57,763 nt of DNA from Methanomicrobia archaeon (GTDB lineage Archaea > Halobacteriota > Bog-38 > Methanoflorentales > Methanoflorentaceae). The first letter of the stretch is position 1; the number at the start of each line of letters is the position of its first letter. Under the pieces are notes generated by a model that saw nothing but the letters and a program-made list of their open reading frames with translations, had not been told where the DNA came from and searched no databases. Location: positions 1-57,763 of the forward strand of contig JACWML010000009.1 in the NCBI GenBank assembly GCA_015661395.1. The letters run 5' to 3'. The position numbers were made by a program, and so were the translations under genes. Below are positions 1-7,120 of this stretch, one piece after another.

Positions 1-96
1 GTTGAGCTTGCGAAGCAAGCGAGAGACACGGAGAGGGGCGATTGATTGGAAAGGTTGAATAGGTAGTTGTGAGATGTCAGATAAATCGGTGAGATT

Positions 97-537
97 ATGC
101 AACTTATAGGAAAATCGAAGATAGGCAAGAAATGTTCAAAGCCAAGCATCACGTATCCGTTAATCCATCTACCAAAAGAGTATACCGAAATTATGGGCAG
201 CCCAGTCAACATCTATGAGACCGAGCTTGAGGGCTGCACTGCATTTGTTATCACCCTTGAAGATGAAGAGAAGAATCGAGTGGCAAGCCAAGTTGCGCAA
301 CCTGACTCAAAAGTTGGACAACCAAGACTTCAGAATGCGGCAGATTCTCGCCTTGCTGCCTTAGAATCTAAAACAGATACTATTTTACAATTCATACAAG
401 CAAATAGCAGTGCTAGTCATTCTATATCAAAAAAAGGAGCGCCCGAGTCGGGATTTGAACCCGAGTCGGAGCCTCGACAGGGCTCCATGATAGGCCGCTA
501 CACTACCCGGGCTTGCGCACGCAAAGCGACTGCCTGA
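97..537 (+). CDS. AbrB-like small protein whose tail reads through an antisense tRNA gene
   Basis: The ATG at 97 follows a GGTGAG ribosome-binding sequence. The first ~70 residues (ITYPLIHLPKEY, then VNIYETELEG) resemble archaeal AbrB/SpoVT-type swapped-hairpin DNA-binding or antitoxin-like proteins; this is a pattern match only. A middle part rich in Gln, Ala and Ser (residues ~70-112) could form a coiled coil. From about residue 115 the frame runs through the antisense strand of tRNA-Asp (440-512) and beyond, giving typical spurious residues such as SGFEPESEP. The original stop codon therefore appears to be lost, and the last ~30 residues are probably not native. No operon partner is visible. 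The gene could be a truncated regulator left next to a rearranged tRNA locus. Confidence 0.5.
   Translation: MQLIGKSKIGKKCSKPSITYPLIHLPKEYTEIMGSPVNIYETELEGCTAFVITLEDEEKNRVASQVAQPDSKVGQPRLQNAADSRLAALESKTDTILQFIQANSSASHSISKKGAPESGFEPESEPRQGSMIGRYTTRACARKATA
440..512 (-). tRNA. tRNA-Asp (GTC)
   Basis: The complement folds as a 73-nt cloverleaf: acceptor GCCCGGG/CTCGGGC, anticodon stem GAGCC/GGCTC with loop CTGTCGA (anticodon GTC), T arm TCGGG/CCCGA with loop TTCAAAT, discriminator G. There is no encoded CCA and no intron. An AT-rich TATA-like stretch lies at about 563-576 on the minus strand, roughly 50 nt upstream of the mature 5' end, further away than for the other tRNA genes here. A diverged copy of the 5' half and this upstream region lies at 3836-3950. 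Confidence 0.93.
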
Positions 538-585
538 CGCAGCACAGCTTACTAGCCAACTATGGATAATAAAGCTTTCTGCGAT
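473..585. repeat. tRNA-Asp 5' half plus upstream region, copy 1 of a direct repeat
   Basis: This segment (the tRNA from its anticodon loop to its 5' end, plus ~70 nt of upstream DNA ending in AAAGCTTTCTGCGA) is repeated in the same orientation at 3836-3950 with scattered substitutions. The two copies bracket ~3.3 kb of gene-poor DNA, as expected for a tandem duplication or the ends of an old insertion. Confidence 0.8.
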
Positions 586-1150
586 GCTTTGGGGGCTTTC
601 CTTTGCCTCTGACTGTTTCGTGGAATCTGATGTATTTTTGGCTAAGACTTCAGAAGGCTGTTCTACACTTGTACACTGTTTTAAAACTCCTTCGCTCTGT
701 TTTAAAACTGTCACCTTTTGGCATGACATGGTCGGTAACTGTCAAAAAAGCACGTTTTCCTTCACGTTCAGTTAAAAAAGATGGCAACGGTGTGTCCGAT
801 TACGTCGGCACACTGTTGCGGTAAGCGAAGTTGCGGATGGCTTACGCCCTTTCTAGCCGAAAGAGAACCGATCTTTGATTTTCCGATGTGCTGCATAACG
901 AAACTACGTATCAATCAACGACGATCGGGTACTATTCGGGCTACTAGAATAATAACCTATTTGGAAAGGCTCGTCTCGGCTAAGGACGGAATTGTGGCTT
1001 CGTGCGCTTCGCAATTGCCGATGCTGCGTGAACAGTAGGGTAGTCGTGCGACAGCTTAGAGCTTTAGACACTTTTTTGTGCGCGCTCATCGGTCGCATTG
1101 CGTGGAACGCGTTGCGAGCGATAATCCTTCTTTTTCATCAGCGACACGGG
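586..1150. other. Gene-less stretch with two phased palindromes
   Basis: I see no convincing coding region. The only clear structure is the perfect 10-bp palindrome GTTTTAAAAC at 678-687, repeated at 699-708, with centres 21 bp apart (about two helical turns). The short frames present have no recognisable protein character. Confidence 0.5.
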
Positions 1151-1354
1151 TCAGATACGGCGAACGTTTCTCGACTTAGACGCCTTACCTCGCCATTGTT
1201 TTGGATCTTCAATGAGTAGAAGAACTATGACTATTAATGGAATAACGATGCCAGCTGTGTAGCTCCAGTAAAACCCGTTCAGGTAGGTCAGATACCCGAA
1301 GCCAACCACTAAACAAAGCAATAATAGAAACTCTATGATCCTAAACGGACTCAT
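1151..1354 (-). CDS. Small two-helix membrane protein
   Basis: A 67-residue protein with two hydrophobic segments, about residues 7-25 (IIEFLLLLCLVVGFGYL) and 31-49 (SYTAGIVIPLIVIVLLLIE), followed by a basic tail rich in Lys and Arg. This topology supports a real small integral membrane protein, with the charged C-terminus probably cytoplasmic. I do not recognise the family. It stands alone in a gene-poor region. Another tiny membrane protein lies nearby at 2831-2941. Confidence 0.5.
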   Translation of the reverse strand: MSPFRIIEFLLLLCLVVGFGYLTYLNGFYWSYTAGIVIPLIVIVLLLIEDPKQWRGKASKSRNVRRI

Positions 1355-1789
1355 CTCTCCCCCTCCTCGTATTTCATTCTGCGCAACTCAAAACTCCAGA
1401 CTTGTTCAACTGCGTACTCGAGAATTGTGCAACGACTTAACCGTTGCCTTTTGCCTTTTGCCTTTGTCCCGCCGCCGTAATTGGCTCTCGCAACCTAAGG
1501 CGCGTCAGCTAAGTACTGAGCGCCATTGCAGGCGCCATGCTGAGAGCGACAAAAAAATAACGCAAAGAACACTGTGAGATGGGTTTCAAGCCTAACGAAT
1601 GTAAACGATGTGGAAGATGCGCTGGCAATACTTACACAATTGCCATAAGTCGATTATGCATCATTCGATGAATATCGACAGCTTCCAGAACTATTTAATG
1701 CAAATGTGGGTCTAGCGCCCTATTTTACAATATCTTTGAGTATTGCCTTTCGATATTGGCACCTCTCCGCGTGAGCTGTAAACAGCCTC

Positions 1790-1842
1790 AAGAGAAGCAC
1801 CGCCCAAAAGCGGCCTGCGTGCAACCAAACACCGCGAGGGAG
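1790..1842. repeat. Hairpin-forming dispersed repeat, copy 1
   Basis: The segment GAAGCACCGCCC, AAAAGCGG, then TGCGTGCAACCAAAC recurs with a few substitutions at 3280-3325. It contains the short hairpin CCGC...GCGG. Both copies lie in the gene-poor region. Confidence 0.5.
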
Positions 1843-2227
1843 CGCAGCGAACCGAGTGGTAAGGGGCCTAGTTCGCGGTCGGGCCTGGCGTTGTTGTATC
1901 TAAGGGAAGCAAAACGACGCTCAATAGTGTTGAGCCCCTTTTTTGGCCAAGCTTTGACTAGCAGACACCCAACGGGGGCCTATGGCTTTCCTGCTTTTCA
2001 AAATCACAAGAGGGGGAACCAATCAGGTAAGGCGTAATAACTTTCAAACAGAATGAGTGAACGACTAGCATGGTAGCAAAAGAATCACCAGAATCATCAA
2101 TTAAACGTCAACTAATCATCAGAGGAAGGCATTCCGAATTTTATAACGCGGAGCCCTTAGTTATTACAAGAGATAAAGGAATGATATCAAGCGACGATAT
2201 GAGGGTAACCTCGGGCTATAATAGCGC

Positions 2228-2280
2228 AGCGTGTTCCTATGGTCCTTTCCTTAGCTCTTAGCTCATTATTTCTTTTTTGA
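2228..2280. repeat. Repeat downstream of the DUF3303-like gene, copy 1
   Basis: Read on the minus strand, AATGAGCT-AGAGCTA-GGAA and AACACG follow the stop of the gene at 2288-2599. A similar block follows the stop of the small membrane gene at 2831-2941. The shared 3' flank suggests duplication of a gene-plus-tail unit or a common RNA element. Confidence 0.5.
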
Positions 2281-2287
2281 TTCGGAG

Positions 2288-2599
2288 CTATCTCCTGTCG
2301 CGAACTATTTTCTCCATGTCCTGTCCCGACTTTTCCAAGTCGGCAAGCGTCATCACAGGCGTCATATCAATATCAGCCTCCCAATCGAGCCACGGCGGCT
2401 CGGTCACTACAGCCATTTTATCAATGCTCGGCATATCCAGCACGAAATATATTGTCCGCTGTCCGTGAGAGGGCGTAAAGTACAGCTGCTCTGGCTTCAC
2501 GTCGTCGACATACTTCATGAGTTGTTTGAATAACGTTCCACTCTTTATCAGGGGATTGGCGATTTCGGCGGGTATTGTACATTTAACCATAAAACGCAT
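2288..2599 (-). CDS. DUF3303-like protein
   Basis: A 103-residue protein beginning MRFMVKCTIPAEIAN, with the phrases YFTPSHGQRTIYFVLDM and EPPWLDWEADIDMTPVMT. This pattern (a beta-alpha-beta ferredoxin-like fold with an N-terminal 'M+F' strand and a later 'EP' followed by an acidic strand) matches small archaeal DUF3303-type proteins, sometimes mis-annotated as pantothenate synthetase. The function is unknown. It is complete and is the best-supported protein gene in the first 4 kb. Confidence 0.75.
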   Translation of the reverse strand: MRFMVKCTIPAEIANPLIKSGTLFKQLMKYVDDVKPEQLYFTPSHGQRTIYFVLDMPSIDKMAVVTEPPWLDWEADIDMTPVMTLADLEKSGQDMEKIVRDRR

Positions 2600-2747
2600 G
2601 GTATAACCTCATATCAGATTCACAGTGCGCACCAATAAACTTTCGTCGCAGAAAATGCGGCAGCTCAATTATGCCGGATGACGGGCAATAAAGCTGCCGG
2701 CTGATCGTTAATGAGCTGGTAACGCCGGCGGAGGTTATTGAGGGATA

Positions 2748-2805
2748 GCAACGTGTTCCTTTTCCCAGTTCCGTAGCTCCCAGCTCATTAATTCTTTTGA
2801 GGTGC
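2748..2805. repeat. Repeat downstream of the small membrane gene, copy 2
   Basis: This is the counterpart of 2228-2280: on the minus strand AATGAGCTGGGAGCTACGGAA followed by AACACGTTGC. It lies just after the stop codon (2831) of the 36-residue membrane protein. Confidence 0.5.
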
Positions 2806-2830
2806 CGGATAATGCCAGTAGGAGACGCCA

Positions 2831-2941
2831 TTACAGCTGGCTCGGAAGCACCCCAAAATAGATGCCAACGCCCCATATGACAAGAATCAGCACGAGAATC
2901 AGCACGATTGCGTTCATCGCCTTTATCCACCTGTCATTCAT
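2831..2941 (-). CDS. Tiny single-pass membrane protein
   Basis: A 36-residue frame, MNDRWIKAMN followed by a ~20-residue hydrophobic helix of Ile, Val, Leu and Gly (residues ~11-30), ending VLPSQL. A charged N-terminus plus a single helix is characteristic of real small membrane proteins. The near-repeat ATCAGCACGAGA in the DNA encodes the LILVLIL part of the helix. I do not recognise a family. It shares a duplicated 3' flank with the neighbouring DUF3303-like gene on the same strand. Confidence 0.5.
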   Translation of the reverse strand: MNDRWIKAMNAIVLILVLILVIWGVGIYFGVLPSQL

Positions 2942-3835
2942 CCCGACGTAGGTAATAGGCATACGTAGCCTTGTTATCGCATCCACTTATCGTAATCCTT
3001 TGTGACCAACAAACGTAACAAACATCTATTTTCAACGAGCGAGCGCTCGTGCAATTTACGTCGCGTTCCAATGGTATTCACTCGACGAGCAGCTGATACT
3101 TCTCCTCTAGGCAAATAACCATATGAGCGCTATGAGCTACGAATCCTCACTCAGCACCGCCTGCACCTTTGCGTCGCCACGTTCAGCGAACTCTATTAGC
3201 TGTCGAAAACCTTGTCGGCTTAGGCTGCCGCAGTAACTTAGTTTGGGATGGAGTGGCGTTTGGTGGACCCTCAGATTGAAGGGAAGCACCGCCCACAAAA
3301 AGCGGTTTGCATGCAACGAAACAAAGCGAAAGTCCGTTTTTAACGTCCTCTTCAGTCACGATGCGACTCGTCCATGCTTACGTATTTTGAGGACTTTCGG
3401 CATCTTCAAGAAGAGTTCAAACGCCAGAAAGCGTGTGTCAAAGGTGGTATTGGTTAAATACTTGAGAAAACCTTTCGTGAAATTGAGCACCTTGCGTTTG
3501 GCGTATATGCATTTCTATTTGCTCAGGACTGTGTCTCGCGCCACATCCAAGGTTGCTTTGCTGATTACGCCGTTAGTGCCGCCGCACAGAATCTCTGTCG
3601 CCTTTTTCATCCAGTTAACGCTCTTTCGCTCGAGACCAGCAGTACGCCACTTTCTGTAGTTCGTTAGCTAACGCCGGGAAAATGTCAAGTTGAGCGTGCT
3701 GAGGTTTTGCTGCTCGCGCGGGCCAGGTAGAAATCCCATCTGTACCTTTTTGGGGATAGGAGCATTACTGTGGCACCTGCTAGGCAATACAATATCGTTG
3801 TCAATTCTGAAACAGGGGTCGAAAAGAGAGGGAAG
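2942..3835. other. Gene-less stretch
   Basis: The frame at 3243-3659 has biased, low-plausibility composition and no motifs, and I do not accept it as a gene. The stretch contains the second copy of the hairpin repeat (3280-3325). It ends at the partial tRNA-Asp copy. I see nothing else in it. Confidence 0.5.
3280..3325. repeat. Hairpin-forming dispersed repeat, copy 2
   Basis: GGGAAGCACCGCCCACAAAA, AGCGG, then TGCATGCAACGAAAC; it corresponds to 1790-1842 with a few substitutions and one or two inserted bases. Confidence 0.5.
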
Positions 3836-3876
3836 ACTCGGCAGAGCTCCATGAGAGGCCGCTACACTACCCGGAC
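3836..3876 (-). pseudogene. Truncated tRNA-Asp copy (5' half)
   Basis: The complement keeps the acceptor 5' strand, D arm and anticodon 5' stem of tRNA-Asp but breaks off after the anticodon loop. The loop reads CTGCCGA instead of CTGTCGA. The anticodon 3' stem, T arm and acceptor 3' strand are missing, so no functional tRNA can form. The homology continues upstream to ~3950, but the TATA-like box there carries a G substitution. Confidence 0.8.
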
Positions 3877-3950
3877 TTGCGTATGCAAAGCGACTGCCCG
3901 ACGCAGCACAGCTTACTAGCCGAGTATTGATAACAAAGCTTTCTGCGAAG
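3836..3950. repeat. Direct repeat copy 2 (partial tRNA-Asp plus upstream DNA)
   Basis: Same orientation as 473-585, with scattered mismatches (for example TTGCGTATGCAAAGCGACTG against TTGCGCACGCAAAGCGACTG). It ends next to the hyp operon. Confidence 0.8.
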
Positions 3951-3990
3951 GTGCGTGGGCCTTAGAAGCAATCTAGAACGACGGGGGCGG

Positions 3991-5028
3991 TTAGCAAACG
4001 CGGGGAACGGGATCGCCTAGTGGGGTATCGACAAAGCGAGTTCCGCCAATCTGTGTCGTCATTAGCACTTTTTGCCCCTCCTTTACCTCGCCAATTATCG
4101 CAGCATTTTTCCCGTACTTGGTTGCCTTGATCGCGTTGAGCACCGCTTGCGCGCTATCCGCTTCGACACCGATAAGCGCCTTCCCCTCGTTGGCAACTTC
4201 CAGCACATCAATACCAAGCATCTCGGCCGCAGCTCGTATCGAGGGATTGATCGGCAGAAGCTCCTCTCTAATAATGATCTCCACGCCGCTCTTGTGTGCC
4301 ATGTCGTTGAGGGCGCTCGCGACGCCTCCTCTCGTGGGATCCTTCATCGCCGTGATAGTCCCCGACTCAGCAACGTCGAGTGCGGCCTTGACTGTGGGCC
4401 AGATGGGGGCGACATCCGAGCGCAGCTCCGTGCGAAAGTGGAAGTCCTCCCGCTTGGCAAGTACCGCGATGCCGTGATCGCCGATCGTGCCTGTGATGAT
4501 GAGCTTATTCCCGGGCTTAAGACCGCAGTCACGCACCGGTTTCTCAACACAACCGATCCCCGCCGTGTTGATGATGATCTGATCGAGTGCACCCTTCTCC
4601 ATGACCTTCGTGTCGCCGGTCACGATCGCCGTGTCAACCTCCTGGGTCGCCTCGTCCATAGACGCCACAATCCGGCGCAAATCACTGATCGCGAAGCCGT
4701 CCTCCATGACGATGGCACTCGTCAGCGCAAGCGGCGCCGCGCCCATCATCGCCAGGTCGTTGACCGTCCCGGATATCGACAGCCGTCCGATGTCCCCTCC
4801 GGGAAAGAAGATCGGCTTGACCACATGGGTGTCTGTCGTGAGCACGAGATAGCCACCTTGCGCCAGCGGAATGGCAGCGCCGTCGTCCAACGATTCCAAG
4901 CCAATGCCACCGACGTTCTTGTTCTTAATCTTCGTCAGAACGTCAGCAATAAGGGCGTTCATCATCTCGCCGCCCGCCCCGTGAAGCAAGCTTACGCGTT
5001 CGTCGCCCTGTGCTCCTTGTGTTTGCAT
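3991..5028 (-). CDS. hypE: HypE, hydrogenase maturation carbamoyl dehydratase
   Basis: HypE converts the C-terminal Cys thiocarbamate, built with HypF, to a thiocyanate and thereby supplies the CN ligands of [NiFe] hydrogenase. The protein has the PurM-like ATP-binding fold (LLHGAGGEMMN near the start; later KDPTRGGVASALN) and ends in the diagnostic PRVC with a C-terminal cysteine. I chose the ATG at 5028 (MQTQGAQGDERV), which gives 345 residues, the usual length; a longer frame reaching 5175 would add a non-homologous tail overlapping hypA. It is the last gene of the minus-strand order hypC-hypA-hypE, implying that the host makes at least one [NiFe] hydrogenase. hypB, hypD and hypF are not in the window. 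Confidence 0.95.
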   Translation of the reverse strand: MQTQGAQGDERVSLLHGAGGEMMNALIADVLTKIKNKNVGGIGLESLDDGAAIPLAQGGYLVLTTDTHVVKPIFFPGGDIGRLSISGTVNDLAMMGAAPLALTSAIVMEDGFAISDLRRIVASMDEATQEVDTAIVTGDTKVMEKGALDQIIINTAGIGCVEKPVRDCGLKPGNKLIITGTIGDHGIAVLAKREDFHFRTELRSDVAPIWPTVKAALDVAESGTITAMKDPTRGGVASALNDMAHKSGVEIIIREELLPINPSIRAAAEMLGIDVLEVANEGKALIGVEADSAQAVLNAIKATKYGKNAAIIGEVKEGQKVLMTTQIGGTRFVDTPLGDPVPRVC

Positions 5029-5047
5029 AATCCAGTCGCCTCGCTGT

Positions 5048-5398
5048 CTAGCTCTCGTCTTCGAGCTCGACCTCAAGATTCTTAATACAGATGCCCCGTC
5101 CTGAGAGCAGCTCGTACATACCACCGCACTTAGGACACACGTAGTCTTCATCGCCCAACGCGCCCTCAAAGCCACACTTGCACTTAGCGACGGCGGGAAG
5201 CGTTTCTACTCTCATTTCGACGCCCTCAAATGGACCGCCTTCAGTAATCATCTCAAAGGAGAACTTGAGCTGCTCGGGGTTCACCATCGCGAGCTGCCCA
5301 ACCTCGACCGTCACCGAGATCAGCCGTTTCACCGGTCGGCTCTCGACCGTTTCCTTCACGACGTTGACGATTTCGGTCGCGATGCCAAACTCATGCAT
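5048..5398 (-). CDS. hypA: HypA, hydrogenase nickel chaperone
   Basis: A 116-residue nickel metallochaperone. It starts MHEFG, giving the N-terminal Met-His-Glu nickel site, and carries a C-terminal zinc finger built from CKC and CPKC pairs (KCKCGFEGAL and YVCPKCGG). It inserts Ni into the hydrogenase large subunit, normally with HypB. The start at 5398 is preferred over a frame extended to 5437 because His2 must directly follow Met1. It overlaps the 3' end of hypC by 8 nt, so translation is probably coupled. The C-terminus is acidic (LEVELEDES). Confidence 0.94.
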   Translation of the reverse strand: MHEFGIATEIVNVVKETVESRPVKRLISVTVEVGQLAMVNPEQLKFSFEMITEGGPFEGVEMRVETLPAVAKCKCGFEGALGDEDYVCPKCGGMYELLSGRGICIKNLEVELEDES

Positions 5399-5621
5399 TT
5401 TCCTGCTCGAACTCTTCCAACTCCTTAAAAATCGCAAGCGTTTCGAGAGCAGCTTCCTTGCTGAGCTTCTCGATGGCGAAGCCTACGTGGATCAGCACGT
5501 AGTCCCCTGGACGGACGTCCTCGACGAGATCTAGGCTTATCTCCTGTTCTAAACCGCCGTAGTCAACGACGCCTTTATTCCCTTCGACCTTAATAACCTC
5601 TGCAGGAATTGCAAGACACAT
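5391..5621 (-). CDS. hypC: HypC, hydrogenase maturation chaperone
   Basis: A 76-residue HypC/HybG protein beginning MCLAIPAEV, with the essential Cys2 that binds the Fe(CN)2CO group together with HypD. The OB-fold beta barrel (VDYGGLEQEISLDLV, GDYVLIHVGFAIEKL) is intact. It is the first gene of hypCAE. The 256-bp region before it also holds the promoter of the divergent aRF1 gene; a TATATATGA on the minus strand at ~5728-5740 could serve hypC. Confidence 0.95.
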   Translation of the reverse strand: MCLAIPAEVIKVEGNKGVVDYGGLEQEISLDLVEDVRPGDYVLIHVGFAIEKLSKEAALETLAIFKELEEFEQENA

Positions 5622-5773
5622 GCGGATTGACTCCTATAACAAGCAACAGTGCGAAGCCTGTCGTGAGACCCGGTCACAGAAAGAACCGCATAAGCTTCGT
5701 GTTCGATATGTACTTTTGTCCCGGGGTCATATATAGCTTCCCTCGCCCCGCTTGGCTGTATACGCGCTAAAAG

Positions 5774-5787
5774 GTTTTTAAATAAAG
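5774..5787 (+). promoter_or_regulatory. Candidate TATA box for the aRF1 operon
   Basis: An AT-rich box (TTTTTAAATAAAGC) in the hypC/aRF1 divergent region, about 90 nt before the aRF1 start codon. Assignment is by composition only. Confidence 0.4.
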
Positions 5788-5877
5788 CGCTCACTATATC
5801 CTCTGTCGAGCGACCTGCTGCAAGACGCGTGGTCCTTTTTGACTTTTTGTCCGTGTGCAAGGCGGAGTTCTGCTGAT

Positions 5878-7110
5878 ATGAGCGACCCAATCGAATCAAT
5901 AAAGCGCTACGAATTCAAGCGCGTTATCGAGAACCTCGAGGGAAAGAAGGGCCAAGCGACGGAACTCATCACCATCTACATCCCGCCCGACAAACAGATC
6001 TCAGACGTAACGAGTCAGCTGCGCGACGAGTACGGCCAGGCGGCGAACATCAAGTCGAAGAGCACCCGAACCAACGTGCAGAGCGCGCTCTCGTCGATCA
6101 TGTCGCGCCTCAAGTACTATCGCTTTCCGCCGTCGAAAGGCCTCGTGATCTTCACCGGGACGATATCGCTTGGCGGCGACAAGACGGCCATGGAAACGTT
6201 GGTTGTTGAGCCTATCGAACCCATCAAATCTTATCAGTACCGCTGCGATTCGACCTTCAACCTCGAGCCCCTCAAGGAAATGCTCAAGGAAAAAGACGTC
6301 TTCGGACTCGTCGTGGTCGACCGAAACGAGGCGACAGTCGGTATTCTCGACGGCAAGCGCATCAAGCCGATCAAGCACCTTACTTCAGGCGTTCCGGGAA
6401 AACACACGAAGGGCGGACAGTCGCAGCGCCGTTTTGAGCGGCTCCGGCTCATCGCCATCCACGAGTTCTACAAACGCATTGGAGAGGCGGCGAACAACGA
6501 GTTTCTCCAACACCCCGAACTTAAAGGCGTGCTCATCGGAGGCCCCAGCCCGACCAAGGAAGAATTCGTCGACGGCGAGTACCTCCATCACGAACTGCAA
6601 CAGCGTATTCTCGGGGCGTTCGACGCCTCCTACACGGACGAGTTCGGCCTCTCCGAACTCGTCGAAAACGGCGCCGAAGTGCTGCAAGAGCTCGACTTGA
6701 TGCGCGAGAAGAATGCAGTAGAGCGCTTCCTTAAAGAGCTGGTGCACGATTCTAACAAGGCGACCTATGGAGAAAAACAGGTTCGAAAGGCGCTGGAGCT
6801 GGGCGCCGTCGACACCCTCCTTCTCTCAGAGGCGCTTCGCATTCAACGCGTGACCAACCGCTGTCCTCTGTGCGGGTTCACGCTCGAAGAGACGATTCGC
6901 GCGATAAAAGGGGCGGGCGTGTGCCCTAAGTGTGAGGGCTCCATGGAACGCGTGCACGAAGAAGACGTCGTTGATGAGCTGATCCGCCGAGCAGGAGACA
7001 CCGGCACGGCAGTGGAATTCATCTCAACCGATTTTGACGAGGGAGAGCAGCTAATGCGAGCATTCGGTGGCATCGCAGCAATTCTGCGCTTTGCGATCGA
7101 CGAGCACTAA
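5878..7110 (+). CDS. prf1: aRF1, peptide chain release factor subunit 1
   Basis: Archaeal/eukaryotic class-I release factor that recognises all three stop codons and releases the nascent peptide. The 410-residue protein carries NIKS at residues 57-60 (stop-codon reading), GGQ at 179-181 inside HTKGGQSQRR (peptidyl-tRNA hydrolysis), and C-terminal CPLCG and CPKCEG pairs that form a zinc-binding minidomain. The ATG at 5878 fits family N-termini (MSDPIESIKRYEFKR); an upstream in-frame start at 5839 would add unrelated residues. argS follows with a start 10 nt after the stop, so the two are probably cotranscribed. Confidence 0.96.
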   Translation: MSDPIESIKRYEFKRVIENLEGKKGQATELITIYIPPDKQISDVTSQLRDEYGQAANIKSKSTRTNVQSALSSIMSRLKYYRFPPSKGLVIFTGTISLGGDKTAMETLVVEPIEPIKSYQYRCDSTFNLEPLKEMLKEKDVFGLVVVDRNEATVGILDGKRIKPIKHLTSGVPGKHTKGGQSQRRFERLRLIAIHEFYKRIGEAANNEFLQHPELKGVLIGGPSPTKEEFVDGEYLHHELQQRILGAFDASYTDEFGLSELVENGAEVLQELDLMREKNAVERFLKELVHDSNKATYGEKQVRKALELGAVDTLLLSEALRIQRVTNRCPLCGFTLEETIRAIKGAGVCPKCEGSMERVHEEDVVDELIRRAGDTGTAVEFISTDFDEGEQLMRAFGGIAAILRFAIDEH

Positions 7111-7115
7111 GGAGG
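7111..7115 (+). promoter_or_regulatory. Ribosome-binding site fixing the argS GTG start
   Basis: GGAGG lies directly after the aRF1 stop codon, 5 nt before GTG 7121. Confidence 0.75.
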
Positions 7116-7120
7116 ACTTG

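Larger units (their letters stand above)
1355..2287. other. Long gene-less stretch with degenerate coding traces and repeats
   Basis: No ORF here looks like a protein. A mini-frame at 1579-1671 encodes a Cys-rich fragment (ECKRCGRC), possibly a relic of a CxxCGxCC metal-binding protein. A 7-bp unit (TTTTGCC) is repeated in tandem near 1444-1466. The stretch also holds one copy of a hairpin-forming repeat (1790-1842) and one copy of a repeat found again at 2748-2805. Confidence 0.45.

Noticed and set aside
1579-1671. 30-residue frame with ECKRCGRC, reminiscent of CxxCGxCC metal-binding proteins
   Set aside because: Too short and without a continuing homologous frame; at most a relic, noted within the gene-less stretch.
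1756-2037. 93-codon frame containing the hairpin repeat
   Set aside because: The frame is made of repeat sequence and has no protein-like pattern.
3243-3659. 138-codon frame in the gene-poor region
   Set aside because: No motif, implausible composition, overlaps a dispersed repeat; probably chance.
4072-5085. Long plus-strand open frame (337 codons) over hypE
   Set aside because: It is the antisense shadow of hypE, whose motifs are complete; the shadow has no recognisable domain and an Arg/His-rich composition.
6170-6700. Ser/Thr/Arg-rich frame inside the aRF1 gene
   Set aside because: Alternative frame of a well-supported gene on the same strand, with low-complexity composition.
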